This document shows positions 42,508 through 50,101 of a DNA stretch of 64,000 nt, piece after piece (position 1 is the stretch's first letter; every line of letters begins with the position of its first letter). The translations under genes and the position numbers were made by a program. The DNA is taken from the NCBI RefSeq assembly GCF_900143265.1, contig NZ_FRDJ01000004.1:62001-126000 (forward strand). The letters are read 5' to 3'. The stretch comes from Fervidobacterium gondwanense DSM 13020 (lineage in GTDB: Bacteria > Thermotogota > Thermotogae > Thermotogales > Fervidobacteriaceae). The notes beneath the pieces are model-generated. The model saw only the letters and a list, made by a program, of their open reading frames with translations, was not told where the DNA came from and searched no databases.

Positions 42508-43155
42508 TCAGACTTTCATTTTGCCAAGTATTATCAACACACCGAGTATTATCATAAAAGCTCCGCCGATGTATTTGACCCACTTTTCCCACGCAGATTT
42601 GCCAAATCCCATCGTCAGCGCTTTTGAAATTCCAGCACCAATCGTGAGGAACGGAATAGAAATTCCAAGAGAGTATATGAACAACAGCCATATACCTTTT
42701 ATAACATTCTGTTGCGATGCGATAAGCAATATCGAAGCAAGTATTGGGCTGCTACACGGTATCCACACAAATCCAATTGCTCCACCAAGAATTAGTCCAC
42801 CTACGAATCCAGCATTCTTGAATTTCCAAACGTTCGCTTTCATACCCTTGAAAAGCTGCATCTCAGCTACGTACAATATTCCAAATATTATTATACCTAT
42901 ACCTATTATTTTTTCCAAAATACCAGAGTACTTAGCCAAGAACCCGCCTATAAACGAAGACAACCCGCCAAGAAGGCTGAATATCACTGAAAAACCCAAG
43001 AAAAATCCTAATAGTCTCTGCGCCCTCTTTTGTCCACCGAGAACTATTCCAATGAATCCGGGAATTAGCGGTAAAACACACGGGCTGAAGAACGAAAGAA
43101 AACCATGTGCTAAAGCCAACCAGACACTTACGTCCGTAGGTGTGAGTGAAATCAT
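42508..43155 (-). CDS. ccdA: CcdA-type thiol-electron transport membrane protein
   Basis: A 215-residue protein with six membrane helices. The two redox cysteines sit in FFSPCVLPLIPGF (about 25) and WIPCSSPILAS (about 130), the CcdA/DsbD-core pattern. It carries reducing equivalents from cytoplasmic thioredoxin to an extracytoplasmic thioredoxin-like partner, most likely the product of the gene just upstream. No cytochrome c maturation genes are near, so general thiol reduction outside the membrane is the better guess. Confidence 0.9.
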   Translation of the reverse strand: MISLTPTDVSVWLALAHGFLSFFSPCVLPLIPGFIGIVLGGQKRAQRLLGFFLGFSVIFSLLGGLSSFIGGFLAKYSGILEKIIGIGIIIFGILYVAEMQLFKGMKANVWKFKNAGFVGGLILGGAIGFVWIPCSSPILASILLIASQQNVIKGIWLLFIYSLGISIPFLTIGAGISKALTMGFGKSAWEKWVKYIGGAFMIILGVLIILGKMKV

Positions 43156-43175
43156 ATTATCACCTCAAAGAGCAA

Positions 43176-43859
43176 TTATTTTGAGGAAACAAGAAGTACC
43201 CTTATAACGCCCATACCGTTAAGCTTTTTCGCAACATCTGAGTTCGTAGTTACGTACAACGTGTTTATATCAACTTTGCTCGGCACTGCGTCAACGCTTT
43301 GTGCATTTTTGTCGTATTTCAAAACATAGTCTGCATCTTCTTTCTTGACGTTTACTATCGTAGGTTTGCCTTTGTAATCATCATTTTTCTTCGAATACTC
43401 TTCAAAACTACCTTTGTAGTTCTCATCAACAACCTTCACAATGAACCGCAAAGCTTTCAAGAAATCCGGTGCTGGCATGAAACCAGGAACTTGTGTCACC
43501 TGTCCTTGGTCTTTCAGAAACACAAATGTCGGTGTGCCTCTAACGGCAAATCCTCCGAAGAGCTGGTCGTTCGTGTAAGTTTTCCCCAAAAAGGTAGTTT
43601 TGTAAGAACCCGGTTCGATTTTGACAAATATGTAGTTCCCTCGTAGAATCTCTTGAACATCTTTGTTTGGAAGTACTTCTTTCTCAAAAAGCTTACAGTA
43701 GTAGCACGATGGAGAGGAAAAATTAATTAAAAGAAGCTTCTTCTCTATCATTGAAAGCCTGTGAGCTATGCCCAAATCTGTGAATGTGTGTTCGTAGCCG
43801 AAAGAAAGAGTAGTAAAGATAGATAGAACTATTAAGAGTAATTTGATAGTCTTTACCAT
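43176..43859 (-). CDS. Exported thioredoxin-like protein (SoxW/DUF255-like)
   Basis: A 227-residue protein with a signal peptide (about 4-20, KLLLIVLSIFTTLSFG) and a thioredoxin fold holding SPSCYYCKLFEKEVL (active CYYC at about 52-55) and RGTPTFVFLKDQG (cis-proline loop, about 105). A second C-terminal region (about 150-227) of unknown fold ends in LYVTTNSDVAKKLNGMGVIR. It is the probable extracytoplasmic partner of the CcdA product encoded 20 nt downstream. Start at 43859 chosen for the signal peptide; an ATG six codons earlier overlaps the short gene upstream. Confidence 0.83.
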   Translation of the reverse strand: MVKTIKLLLIVLSIFTTLSFGYEHTFTDLGIAHRLSMIEKKLLLINFSSPSCYYCKLFEKEVLPNKDVQEILRGNYIFVKIEPGSYKTTFLGKTYTNDQLFGGFAVRGTPTFVFLKDQGQVTQVPGFMPAPDFLKALRFIVKVVDENYKGSFEEYSKKNDDYKGKPTIVNVKKEDADYVLKYDKNAQSVDAVPSKVDINTLYVTTNSDVAKKLNGMGVIRVLLVSSK

Positions 43860-43863
43860 AAGA

Positions 43864-43953
43864 TCATTCCCTTCCAACTTTGAGATTTTTAACTTTGAAC
43901 CTTTTCATGAAAAGCTTAGAGAAAAACCTCAAGATAGGACAGCTCAATTTCAT
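43864..43953 (-). CDS. Possible 29-residue protein
   Basis: ATG 43953 follows GAGGGGTG at 5 nt and opens a 29-codon frame (MKLSCPILRFFSKLFMKRFK, then nine more residues), ending 4 nt before the thioredoxin-like start. It is very basic with one cysteine. It could be a real small membrane-associated protein or a leader that couples translation to the next gene. No homology can be claimed at this length. Confidence 0.45.
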   Translation of the reverse strand: MKLSCPILRFFSKLFMKRFKVKNLKVGRE

Positions 43954-43989
43954 ATTTTCACCCCTCTTTGCCAAAGTTCTCGTCTGTGA

Positions 43990-44019
43990 AAAATAACACG
44001 GAAGGCAAAAGCCTTCCGT
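43990..44019 (-). terminator. Terminator after the glutaredoxin-like gene
   Basis: Stem ACGGAAGGC/GCCTTCCGT (43998-44006, 44011-44019) followed on the minus strand by GTTATTTTTC. It would separate the trx-ccdA-osmC genes from those upstream, at least in part. Confidence 0.75.
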
Positions 44020-44032
44020 ATTCATATTTCGA

Positions 44033-44275
44033 TTAGCTAATTCCAAGAATTCTGTCGATTCTTGCCTTGTCAAATCCAACGATTATCTGGTTTCCTATTT
44101 CGATGACGGGAACGCCCATCTGTCCGGATTTTCTAACCATTTCCTCTGCGCCTCTTCTGTCTTTGGAAACGTCTACTTCAGTGTATGGGATTCCAAGTTG
44201 TTTGAAATAATCTTTCGCCCTTCTGCACCACGGACACGTGGGCGTTGTGTAAATCTTTACCCTGTATGTTGGCAT
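44033..44275 (-). CDS. Glutaredoxin-like / NrdH-like redox protein
   Basis: An 80-residue thioredoxin-fold protein: VKIYTTPTCPWCRRAKDYF (active CPWC at 14-17), GIPYTEVDVSKDRRGAEEM, MGVPVIEIGNQIIVGFD (cis-Pro about 54). It has the length and ending of NrdH or glutaredoxin-like thioredoxins fed by thioredoxin reductase; glutathione is not expected in this lineage. It follows trxB by 36 nt. GAGGAGGTG precedes ATG. Confidence 0.92.
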   Translation of the reverse strand: MPTYRVKIYTTPTCPWCRRAKDYFKQLGIPYTEVDVSKDRRGAEEMVRKSGQMGVPVIEIGNQIIVGFDKARIDRILGIS

Positions 44276-44311
44276 ATCGACACCTCCTCCTTAATTCCTC
44301 ATTCTATTGAA

Positions 44312-45268
44312 TTAGAAGTATTTCTTTGCTGCATGCTCAACAGCTATAGCCCCATCAGCAGCTGCGGTAACTATCTGTCTTAATCCTTTAATCCTTATAT
44401 CTCCAACTGCGTATATTCCAGGAACGTTCGTTTCCATATTTTCATCAGTAATAATGTATCCGTAGTCGTTCATATCTACTAAACCTTTGAACGCTTCTGT
44501 TTGTGGAACAAGACCAACGTAGATGAACACACCATCAGCTTTTATAACGCTTTCCTCTTTTGTCTCGTTGTTTACAATGACTACTTCTTCAACCTTGTTT
44601 GAGCCTCTGATTTCTTTAACGATGTGGTTTGTTATTACCTTAATCTTTGGATTGCTCAGAACTCTGTCCTGTAGGACCTTTGCAGCAGTCAATTTTGGCA
44701 GATTCTGGACCATCGTTATGCTGTTAACAATCTTAGAAAGGAAGTGTGATTCATCACACGCACTGTCTCCACCGCCAACAACGACAACATCCTTATCTTT
44801 GAATAAATATCCATCGCAAGCTGCACAGTAAGTAACGCCTCTGCCTCTGAATTCAGATTCTCCAGGGACGCCAAGCTTCCTTGGCTGTGTACCTGTTGCG
44901 ATTATTACAACCTTTGCCTTAACCTTGTTTCCATCGTCTAATTCAACAACTTTGTATTCTCCATCAATATACACTTTTTGCGCAAATGCATAGTGGAACT
45001 CTGCTCCGAAGTGCTTTGCATGGTCTGCAAATTTCTGTCCAAGAGCTTGACCTTCGATGCTTATCTCGCCGGGCCAGTTTTCAACAACGTGTGTCTGTGT
45101 TACTGCTCCACCTTCAATAGCTTTTTCAACTACCAGAGCAGTCAGTCCTGCTCTGCGTGCATATATTGCGGCTGTCAAACCAGCTGGTCCTCCACCGATG
45201 ATTACTATATCGTAGTATTCCTTCAAAGAACCTCCAAGGCTTCCCAAGTCGAATTCAAATCCGCTCAT
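44312..45268 (-). CDS. trxB: Thioredoxin reductase
   Basis: A 318-residue low-molecular-weight flavoprotein reductase. FAD motif IIGGGPAGLTAAIYARRAG (about 23), redox pair CAACDGY (about 150-156), NAD(P) fold VVVGGGDSACDESHFL (about 166) and the C-terminal FAD loop GIYAVGDIRIKGLRQIVTA (about 283). It reduces the glutaredoxin-like protein and PDO encoded beside it, using NAD(P)H. GGAGGG precedes ATG. Confidence 0.95.
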   Translation of the reverse strand: MSGFEFDLGSLGGSLKEYYDIVIIGGGPAGLTAAIYARRAGLTALVVEKAIEGGAVTQTHVVENWPGEISIEGQALGQKFADHAKHFGAEFHYAFAQKVYIDGEYKVVELDDGNKVKAKVVIIATGTQPRKLGVPGESEFRGRGVTYCAACDGYLFKDKDVVVVGGGDSACDESHFLSKIVNSITMVQNLPKLTAAKVLQDRVLSNPKIKVITNHIVKEIRGSNKVEEVVIVNNETKEESVIKADGVFIYVGLVPQTEAFKGLVDMNDYGYIITDENMETNVPGIYAVGDIRIKGLRQIVTAAADGAIAVEHAAKKYF

Positions 45269-45309
45269 GCTTAACCCTCCTTTAAGACAAATTTTTCACA
45301 TTGTCATCT

Positions 45310-45343
45310 TCTAAAAGCTCAGGGCACAGTGATGTGCCCTGAG
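45310..45343 (-). terminator. Terminator-like hairpin between pdo and trxB
   Basis: Stem CTCAGGGCAC (45318-45327) and GTGCCCTGAG (45334-45343), followed on the minus strand by CTTTTAG. Ten base pairs but a short T run, so termination may be partial. Confidence 0.7.
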
Positions 45344-45385
45344 TGCAAAAGACTTATTAGTTGATTATTTTGCAATCGTTGTAAA

Positions 45386-46036
45386 TTACTCTGCAAGGTC
45401 AAGTACTTGCTGTAAGAACTGTGGTTCCGGATATGCACCTATGAAGAACTTGTCCGGATTCCTGTTGACTGCTATGTGAGGTACAGATGAAACTCCAAAC
45501 TGTTCGCTCATGTCAAAGAATTCATTCGCTTCAACAACTTCAGCTGTTACCATGTCACTTGCGAGTGCCATGTTGTGAGCAGTGAGTGCTGCCCTTGGAC
45601 AGTATGGACATGTTGGCGTTACAAATACACTTATCTTAACTGGCTTGTCGAGTGACTGAAGCTTTGCAACCGTCTCTGGAGAAAGCTGTGGTTTTGCACC
45701 ATTTCCAAATGTGATGATATCTTGAATTAACGTTCCAAATTCGTGACCAGAAGGAATCCCGTAGAATCGAACGCCTCTGTCCTTTCCATCATCAAGGGTG
45801 AGTATCAATGCTGGCGCATATTCAACGTTGTATTCTTTACCCTTTTCGCTATTCTTGTGGTACTTTTCAACTACGATCTTATCCGAAAGTTCTGCAACTT
45901 CGTCTAACAACTGGCTTTCAAGATCACAGTACTCACAATTCTCCTCGTGGAAGAATATAAGCTTCACGTTGTTCTTCAATTCCTTCCCAAACAATTCAAC
46001 CAAATACTTCTTATCCTTTTCTGCTAATAAACCCAT
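45386..46036 (-). CDS. Protein disulfide oxidoreductase (PDO), double thioredoxin fold
   Basis: A 216-residue PDO typical of hyperthermophiles. Two thioredoxin folds each carry an active site: CEYC at 34-37 (FHEENCEYCDLES) and CPYC at about 144 (VTPTCPYCPRAA). The cis-proline of the second unit is in GVSSVPHIAVN. PDOs make and isomerise disulfides that stabilise cytoplasmic proteins at high temperature and accept electrons from the TrxB-like reductase, which is encoded next. GGAGGTG precedes ATG. Confidence 0.93.
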   Translation of the reverse strand: MGLLAEKDKKYLVELFGKELKNNVKLIFFHEENCEYCDLESQLLDEVAELSDKIVVEKYHKNSEKGKEYNVEYAPALILTLDDGKDRGVRFYGIPSGHEFGTLIQDIITFGNGAKPQLSPETVAKLQSLDKPVKISVFVTPTCPYCPRAALTAHNMALASDMVTAEVVEANEFFDMSEQFGVSSVPHIAVNRNPDKFFIGAYPEPQFLQQVLDLAE

Positions 46037-46069
46037 CTAAAAACACCTCCACTTTCGTTTTACACTCCT

Positions 46070-46075
46070 ATTATA
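46070..46075 (-). promoter_or_regulatory. -10 element of the pdo gene
   Basis: Minus-strand TATAAT about 34 nt before the start codon; -35 not convincing. Confidence 0.45.
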
Positions 46076-46115
46076 CCCCATGTTTAAAGACTTAGGATTA
46101 ACTAATTGTAAAAAT

Positions 46116-46132
46116 TAGACAAATTTTGTCTA
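46116..46132. promoter_or_regulatory. Palindrome upstream of pdo / after the esterase gene
   Basis: TAGACAAA-T-TTTGTCTA, a perfect 8-1-8 inverted repeat. It could be a regulator site for pdo (about 45 nt upstream of the -10) or, read on the minus strand with its following ATTTTTAC, a weak terminator for the esterase gene. Confidence 0.4.
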
Positions 46133-46175
46133 TTTTTATTCTACACCACCCATACACTTTTGTCAACCCTTCACA

Positions 46176-46940
46176 CTATCCGTTCAACCATTCAATCACA
46201 GCTCTTGTTACATCTTCCTTCTCCACATCGTTGCTCAGCACGTGTCCAGATTTTTCGAAAATCAACAATTTCCTTCTTTCTGACCTTATGTTGTTGTAAA
46301 TGAATTCAGCAGCTGATAGAGGAACGGTATTATCGTTTCTTGCAGCTACAACCAACGTGTCACTCGTTATTTCTTTGACAGTTTTCCTGGAAAGTTTCAT
46401 CAATTTGTACAACTCGGCTGCTTGTTTGGGCCAGTTGAATGACCAGTACTCTCTTTTAAGATATTCGAGGTCTGGATCACTATATACATCGTTGTTCTCT
46501 CGTATCATCTTTTCTTTAAATAAAGCCAACAAAGGTGTCAATTTTATTCTGCTATCGCTTGTATGTGTTGCTGCTGCCAAGGTGACAAGTTTCTTCGGTC
46601 TCAGATGAGAAGCTAAGATCAGTGCTATTACACCACCCATTGATAAGCCAACGATGTACACTTCGCTACATAGTGCTTTGAGATCATAATACGCATCGTG
46701 TGCTCTTCTCAGCCAGTCATGTCTCGTGGTGGTTAGAAAATCAGCACCACACGTGCCGTGTCCTGGCAATCTTGGAACAGATACCGTGAAGCCGGCCCTA
46801 TTGATTTCATATGCCATGTATTCATAATCATGCGGTGAACCTGTAAAGCCGTGGATTAGAAGTACCCCCTTATCACCTCCGTGTAAAAACACTGGAAGCG
46901 ACTTTCTTACAGTTTTCGTATCGACAAAGCCAAATTCCAT
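46176..46940 (-). CDS. Alpha/beta hydrolase, carboxylesterase / monoacylglycerol lipase type
   Basis: A 254-residue esterase. LLIHGFTGSPHDYEYMA (oxyanion HGFTGSP, about 27), PRLPGHGTCGADF, nucleophile serine in VGLSMGGVIAL (about 98), aspartate in VAARNDNTVPLSAAEF (about 204) and histidine in EKSGHVLSNDVEK (about 232). The sequence is close to the Est30/monoglyceride lipase group. Start at MEFGFVDTK follows GGGGGAAAG; an ATG ten codons earlier has no site. Monocistronic or weakly linked to znuB, which ends 75 nt upstream. Confidence 0.88.
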   Translation of the reverse strand: MEFGFVDTKTVRKSLPVFLHGGDKGVLLIHGFTGSPHDYEYMAYEINRAGFTVSVPRLPGHGTCGADFLTTTRHDWLRRAHDAYYDLKALCSEVYIVGLSMGGVIALILASHLRPKKLVTLAAATHTSDSRIKLTPLLALFKEKMIRENNDVYSDPDLEYLKREYWSFNWPKQAAELYKLMKLSRKTVKEITSDTLVVAARNDNTVPLSAAEFIYNNIRSERRKLLIFEKSGHVLSNDVEKEDVTRAVIEWLNG

Positions 46941-47015
46941 ATTCTTTCCCCCTTGTTCATTCTCAACCAAAATTACATGCTAAACAATTATACCACAGAA
47001 TACTTCGCTCAAAGA

Positions 47016-47834
47016 TTAAGCCCTGTATTTGTTAAAGGGCAAACTTAAAATGAAGCCAGCAAAAAGCGAGAGTACAATCGTTGGACCAGGTGGCGTATCA
47101 AAATAGTATGCTGATATGTAACCAGCAAACGAAAACACTATGCTAAAAATCTCAGATTTTCTTATAGCATCTCCAAAAGAGTTGGCAAACTGCTTTGCAA
47201 ATACTCCTGGCAAAACCAAAAACGCTCCCATGACTATGACACCCGCTAACTTTAGCGAAGAGACAACAACCATCGATATTGAGAAAAGCACTATTAACTT
47301 GAGGATTTTGGTCTTGATGCCATAAAACTCCGCCATTTTCTCATCGGCAATCCAGTAGGCTATTTCATATTTATTAAGCAGTATAACTGGCGTAACAATC
47401 GCCAGAATTATCGCTATCAACAAGACATCGCTTTTTGAGATGAGCAATAGATTGCCAAACAAATAAGCAGTAACATCAGTGGTGTATCGTGGAGACTTGG
47501 AAAAGACTATAACACCAATCGCCATAAACACCGGAAGCAACATACCAATCGCTGTGCTTTCCGCAATAACTTCCTTCTTACTTATCACATACACAAGGTA
47601 TGCAAAAACTAAAGTAGCGAGGACTGAACCTAAGAATATGTTGAATTCCATCAAAACAGCGAATGCAACGCCAGCAAAGATTGCATGGGCTAATCCATCA
47701 CCAATGAATTCCATGCGCTTGTAGACTATAACAGGCGAGACAAGTCCCGTGAGAAAAGCTACAAGAAAAGAGGCTGTCAGAGAATACCTAAGGAATTCGA
47801 AACTTGCTAAGTCAGTAAGAAAGGACATATTCAC
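47016..47834 (-). CDS. znuB: Zinc/manganese ABC transporter permease
   Basis: A 272-residue permease of the ZnuB/TroC family with eight to nine helices. LVSPVIVYKRMEFIGDGLAHAIFAG (motif shown in part, about 30-54) and GVIVMGAFLVLPGVFAKQF (about 195) are typical. It passes metal imported via ZnuA with energy from ZnuC. Its start overlaps the znuC stop in ATGA. Last gene of the zur-znuACB unit. Confidence 0.92.
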   Translation of the reverse strand: MNMSFLTDLASFEFLRYSLTASFLVAFLTGLVSPVIVYKRMEFIGDGLAHAIFAGVAFAVLMEFNIFLGSVLATLVFAYLVYVISKKEVIAESTAIGMLLPVFMAIGVIVFSKSPRYTTDVTAYLFGNLLLISKSDVLLIAIILAIVTPVILLNKYEIAYWIADEKMAEFYGIKTKILKLIVLFSISMVVVSSLKLAGVIVMGAFLVLPGVFAKQFANSFGDAIRKSEIFSIVFSFAGYISAYYFDTPPGPTIVLSLFAGFILSLPFNKYRA

Positions 47835-48589
47835 TGCCCCTTTCCTTTGGAAGAAGATTCGTCTTCTCCGACGTGATGAATGTGTTCGACCTCATAATGC
47901 TTGTCTGCCCTGAGCCAAATGTCGAATTCTCCGAACATTTTCTTCACATCTTCGGGGCTAATATTATTTGTTGGTCCATGGCAGTGTAGTGTTTTGTTCA
48001 AGCACATAACCGTTGAACACTTTTCGAATACCATACCAATATCGTGGCTGACCATAAGAATAGTGATTCCCTTTTCTTCCCTAAGTTCGTTCAAAAGCTC
48101 GTAGAATCTTGCTTTACCAAGTTCATCAACACCAGATTCAGGTTCATCTAATATAAGGATATCCGGTTCCGAGAGCAATGCACGAGCCAACATTGCCCTC
48201 TGGTATTCCCCACCAGAAAGCTTACCTACAAGCTTTTTAGAATACCCTTCAAGCCCAACCCTCTTAAGAACTTCTTCTACTTTGCCTTCGCATTTCTTAT
48301 CTCTTCGAATAGCGATTCTTACGAAATCGTACACACTCATCGGAAGTTCCCTGTTGAACTGCGAAAGCTGTGGCACATAACCAACTTTGCCATTAACTAC
48401 CACTTCACCATCAAAAGGTATAAACCCAAGGATTGCTTTTACAAGCGTAGACTTTCCAGCACCGTTTGGACCGATTATGCCGGCAAATTCACCGCGATTC
48501 AATTCAAAAGAAACATTTTTCAGGATATCCACTTCTCCAAATTTTACTGAAAGATTCTTGACTCTTATCACTATCTGCTTATTTTCCAT
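47831..48589 (-). CDS. znuC: Zinc ABC transporter ATP-binding protein
   Basis: A 252-residue ATPase: Walker A GPNGAGKSTLVKAIL (about 37), signature KLSGGEYQRAMLARALL (about 132), Walker B ILILDEPESGVDELG (about 153), H-loop VSHDIGMVFE (about 186). A His-rich C-terminal tail (HYEVEHIHHVGE) could hold zinc near the membrane. ATG follows GGAGGC; it overlaps znuA by 11 nt. Confidence 0.92.
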   Translation of the reverse strand: MENKQIVIRVKNLSVKFGEVDILKNVSFELNRGEFAGIIGPNGAGKSTLVKAILGFIPFDGEVVVNGKVGYVPQLSQFNRELPMSVYDFVRIAIRRDKKCEGKVEEVLKRVGLEGYSKKLVGKLSGGEYQRAMLARALLSEPDILILDEPESGVDELGKARFYELLNELREEKGITILMVSHDIGMVFEKCSTVMCLNKTLHCHGPTNNISPEDVKKMFGEFDIWLRADKHYEVEHIHHVGEDESSSKGKGQ

Positions 48590-49457
48590 CGAGCGCCTCC
48601 TTGATTGATACATAAGCACTTTCAAAAAGTTCAGTAATACTCTTAGCCTTTGCGCCGATTGGATCTAAGATTTTGTAATTCCTCTTCAGTTCCTTGGAAA
48701 TTGTTTCGATGCCCGATTTGTTGAATTGCGGTCCAACGAAAATGCCTATTAATTTGTTCTTCTTTGCTTCTTCAACGATTTCTTTTATATGCTTTGCTGA
48801 TGGTTGCTTCCCATGTCCTTCTTCAACGGACAAAATATCTATGTTGTATCTCTTAAATAGATAGAAATAAGAAGGGTGGTCCAGAATGACAACAGCATTT
48901 TTTCTACCTGATAAGAGTTTATCAAACTTGGAAGAAATATTCGTAAGAGAAGTGATAATTTCCTTTGTGTGAATTTTGTATCTCTCAGCATTTCTTGCAT
49001 CTTTTTTTGAAAGCTCGTCCCTGATTTTCGGCACAATGTACTTTGCCAGAAACTCGGGCGACAGCCATACATGTGGGTTGTAACCTTCTTCATATTCCTC
49101 TCCATGTTCATCTTCAACATGCACTTCGTCTTTTGAAAGCTTATCCTTTGGTATGTACTCTCCAAGATAAACAACACTTTTGTAATTCTTCAGATAAGCA
49201 TTGTCCAGTCCCAAGCCATTGGCAAATATTATATCTGCTTTCGCTAAAAGTTTGACATCACTAACAGACGGACTGAAAGTGTGCGGATCTGAGCCTGGCT
49301 TTATTAAAAGACTTACACTAACCCCGCTAACATCCTTAACCATATCTTTAACTATCAAATAATATGGATTTATAGTAGCGACTATGTTCAATGCGAATGC
49401 TGAACCAAAAAACATAACTACTGTAACAGCACATATCAAGAGCTTTTTGAAATCCAT
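48579..49457 (-). CDS. znuA: Zinc-binding lipoprotein-like periplasmic protein
   Basis: A 292-residue cluster A-I solute-binding protein. Signal peptide about 1-21 (LLICAVTVVMFFGSAFA). Metal ligands: His in GSDPHTFSPS (about 57), His in YNPHVWLSPEF (about 122), His in LDHPSYFYL region (about 184) and a C-terminal Asp/Glu (VGPQFNKSGIETI area). A short acidic/His stretch (HVEDEHGEEYEEG) replaces the long His loop of some ZnuA proteins. GGAGGTG precedes ATG. Zinc rather than manganese is inferred from the adjacent Zur. Confidence 0.9.
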   Translation of the reverse strand: MDFKKLLICAVTVVMFFGSAFALNIVATINPYYLIVKDMVKDVSGVSVSLLIKPGSDPHTFSPSVSDVKLLAKADIIFANGLGLDNAYLKNYKSVVYLGEYIPKDKLSKDEVHVEDEHGEEYEEGYNPHVWLSPEFLAKYIVPKIRDELSKKDARNAERYKIHTKEIITSLTNISSKFDKLLSGRKNAVVILDHPSYFYLFKRYNIDILSVEEGHGKQPSAKHIKEIVEEAKKNKLIGIFVGPQFNKSGIETISKELKRNYKILDPIGAKAKSITELFESAYVSIKEALDGK

Positions 49458-49477
49458 ACAAACACCTCCGAGATGGT

Positions 49478-49849
49478 CTATTCTAATTTTTCCCGACACT
49501 CTTGGCAAAGTCCAGAGAAAAGAATAAAGTGCTCTTCTATCTCAAAACCGTAGCGCTTTGAAATCTCTCTTTCATAATCTTCCATGTAGCAATCTTCGAT
49601 TGGGAACAATCTTCCACATTTCGAACACCTGAAAAAGTGCCTGTGTGTTGCGGCTGAATAATAGTATGTGAATTCCCCAAGAGAGAAGCTCTTTATATAT
49701 CCGTTCTTCGATAAATAATCAAGAGCACGGTAAACAGTTGTAAGGCTCATACCAGGAAGAGCCCGGCTTACCTCATATGCCGTCAAAGGAACTGATGAAT
49801 TCATTATCTCATTGAAAACCTTCTCTTTATTCTTTGTCATCCGAACCAT
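49478..49849 (-). CDS. zur: Fur-family metalloregulator, probably Zur
   Basis: A 123-residue Fur-family repressor. Winged helix (VPLTAYEVSRALPGMSLTTV, about 20-40), the metal-sensing HRHFFRCSKCGRLF (about 67) and a second CxxC near the C terminus (CQECREKLE) forming the structural zinc site. The operon with znuACB suggests zinc sensing. The start is uncertain: ATG 49849 or GTG 49861; neither spacing to AAGGAAGG is ideal. An inverted repeat overlaps its promoter, so autoregulation is likely. Confidence 0.85.
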   Translation of the reverse strand: MVRMTKNKEKVFNEIMNSSVPLTAYEVSRALPGMSLTTVYRALDYLSKNGYIKSFSLGEFTYYYSAATHRHFFRCSKCGRLFPIEDCYMEDYEREISKRYGFEIEEHFILFSGLCQECREKLE

Positions 49850-49903
49850 CTTTCGAAACACACCTTCCTTAGCATTCTTCTAAAGTTCTTTGCAAAAACA
49901 TGC

Positions 49904-49918
49904 AAATGATTTTCATTT
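49904..49918. promoter_or_regulatory. Candidate Zur/Fur-type operator at the zur promoter
   Basis: AAATGA-TTT-TCATTT inverted repeat, beginning 1-2 nt after the predicted transcription start of zur (minus strand). Confidence 0.5.
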
Positions 49919-49926
49919 CCAAACAT

Positions 49927-49955
49927 ATTATACGCCCCTTGTGTGTTTTAGTCAA
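49927..49955 (-). promoter_or_regulatory. Promoter of zur-znuACB
   Basis: Minus strand TTGACT (49955-49950), 17-nt spacer, TATAAT (49932-49927). Confidence 0.85.
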
Positions 49956-50006
49956 TATCCAAGTTTGGACATATCCTAATATACTTAGGGTTACCAAATT
50001 TCTATC

Positions 50007-50034
50007 TTGACAACCTTTTCACATATGATAGGAT
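50007..50034 (+). promoter_or_regulatory. Promoter of the iron-uptake operon
   Basis: TTGACA (50007-50012), 16-nt spacer, TAGGAT (50029-50034); GATATA nearby is an alternative -10. Confidence 0.55.
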
Positions 50035-50045
50035 ATAAATGTAAT

Positions 50046-50060
50046 TGAGACTCAGTCTCA
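50046..50060. promoter_or_regulatory. Candidate iron-regulator operator
   Basis: TGAGACT-C-AGTCTCA, a perfect 7-1-7 inverted repeat covering the region just after the likely transcription start. The 7-1-7 form is that of Fur-family sites. Confidence 0.5.
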
Positions 50061-50101
50061 AAAGCATAAAGAATACAAAGAAGAAGGAGGAAGAACAGAC
50101 T

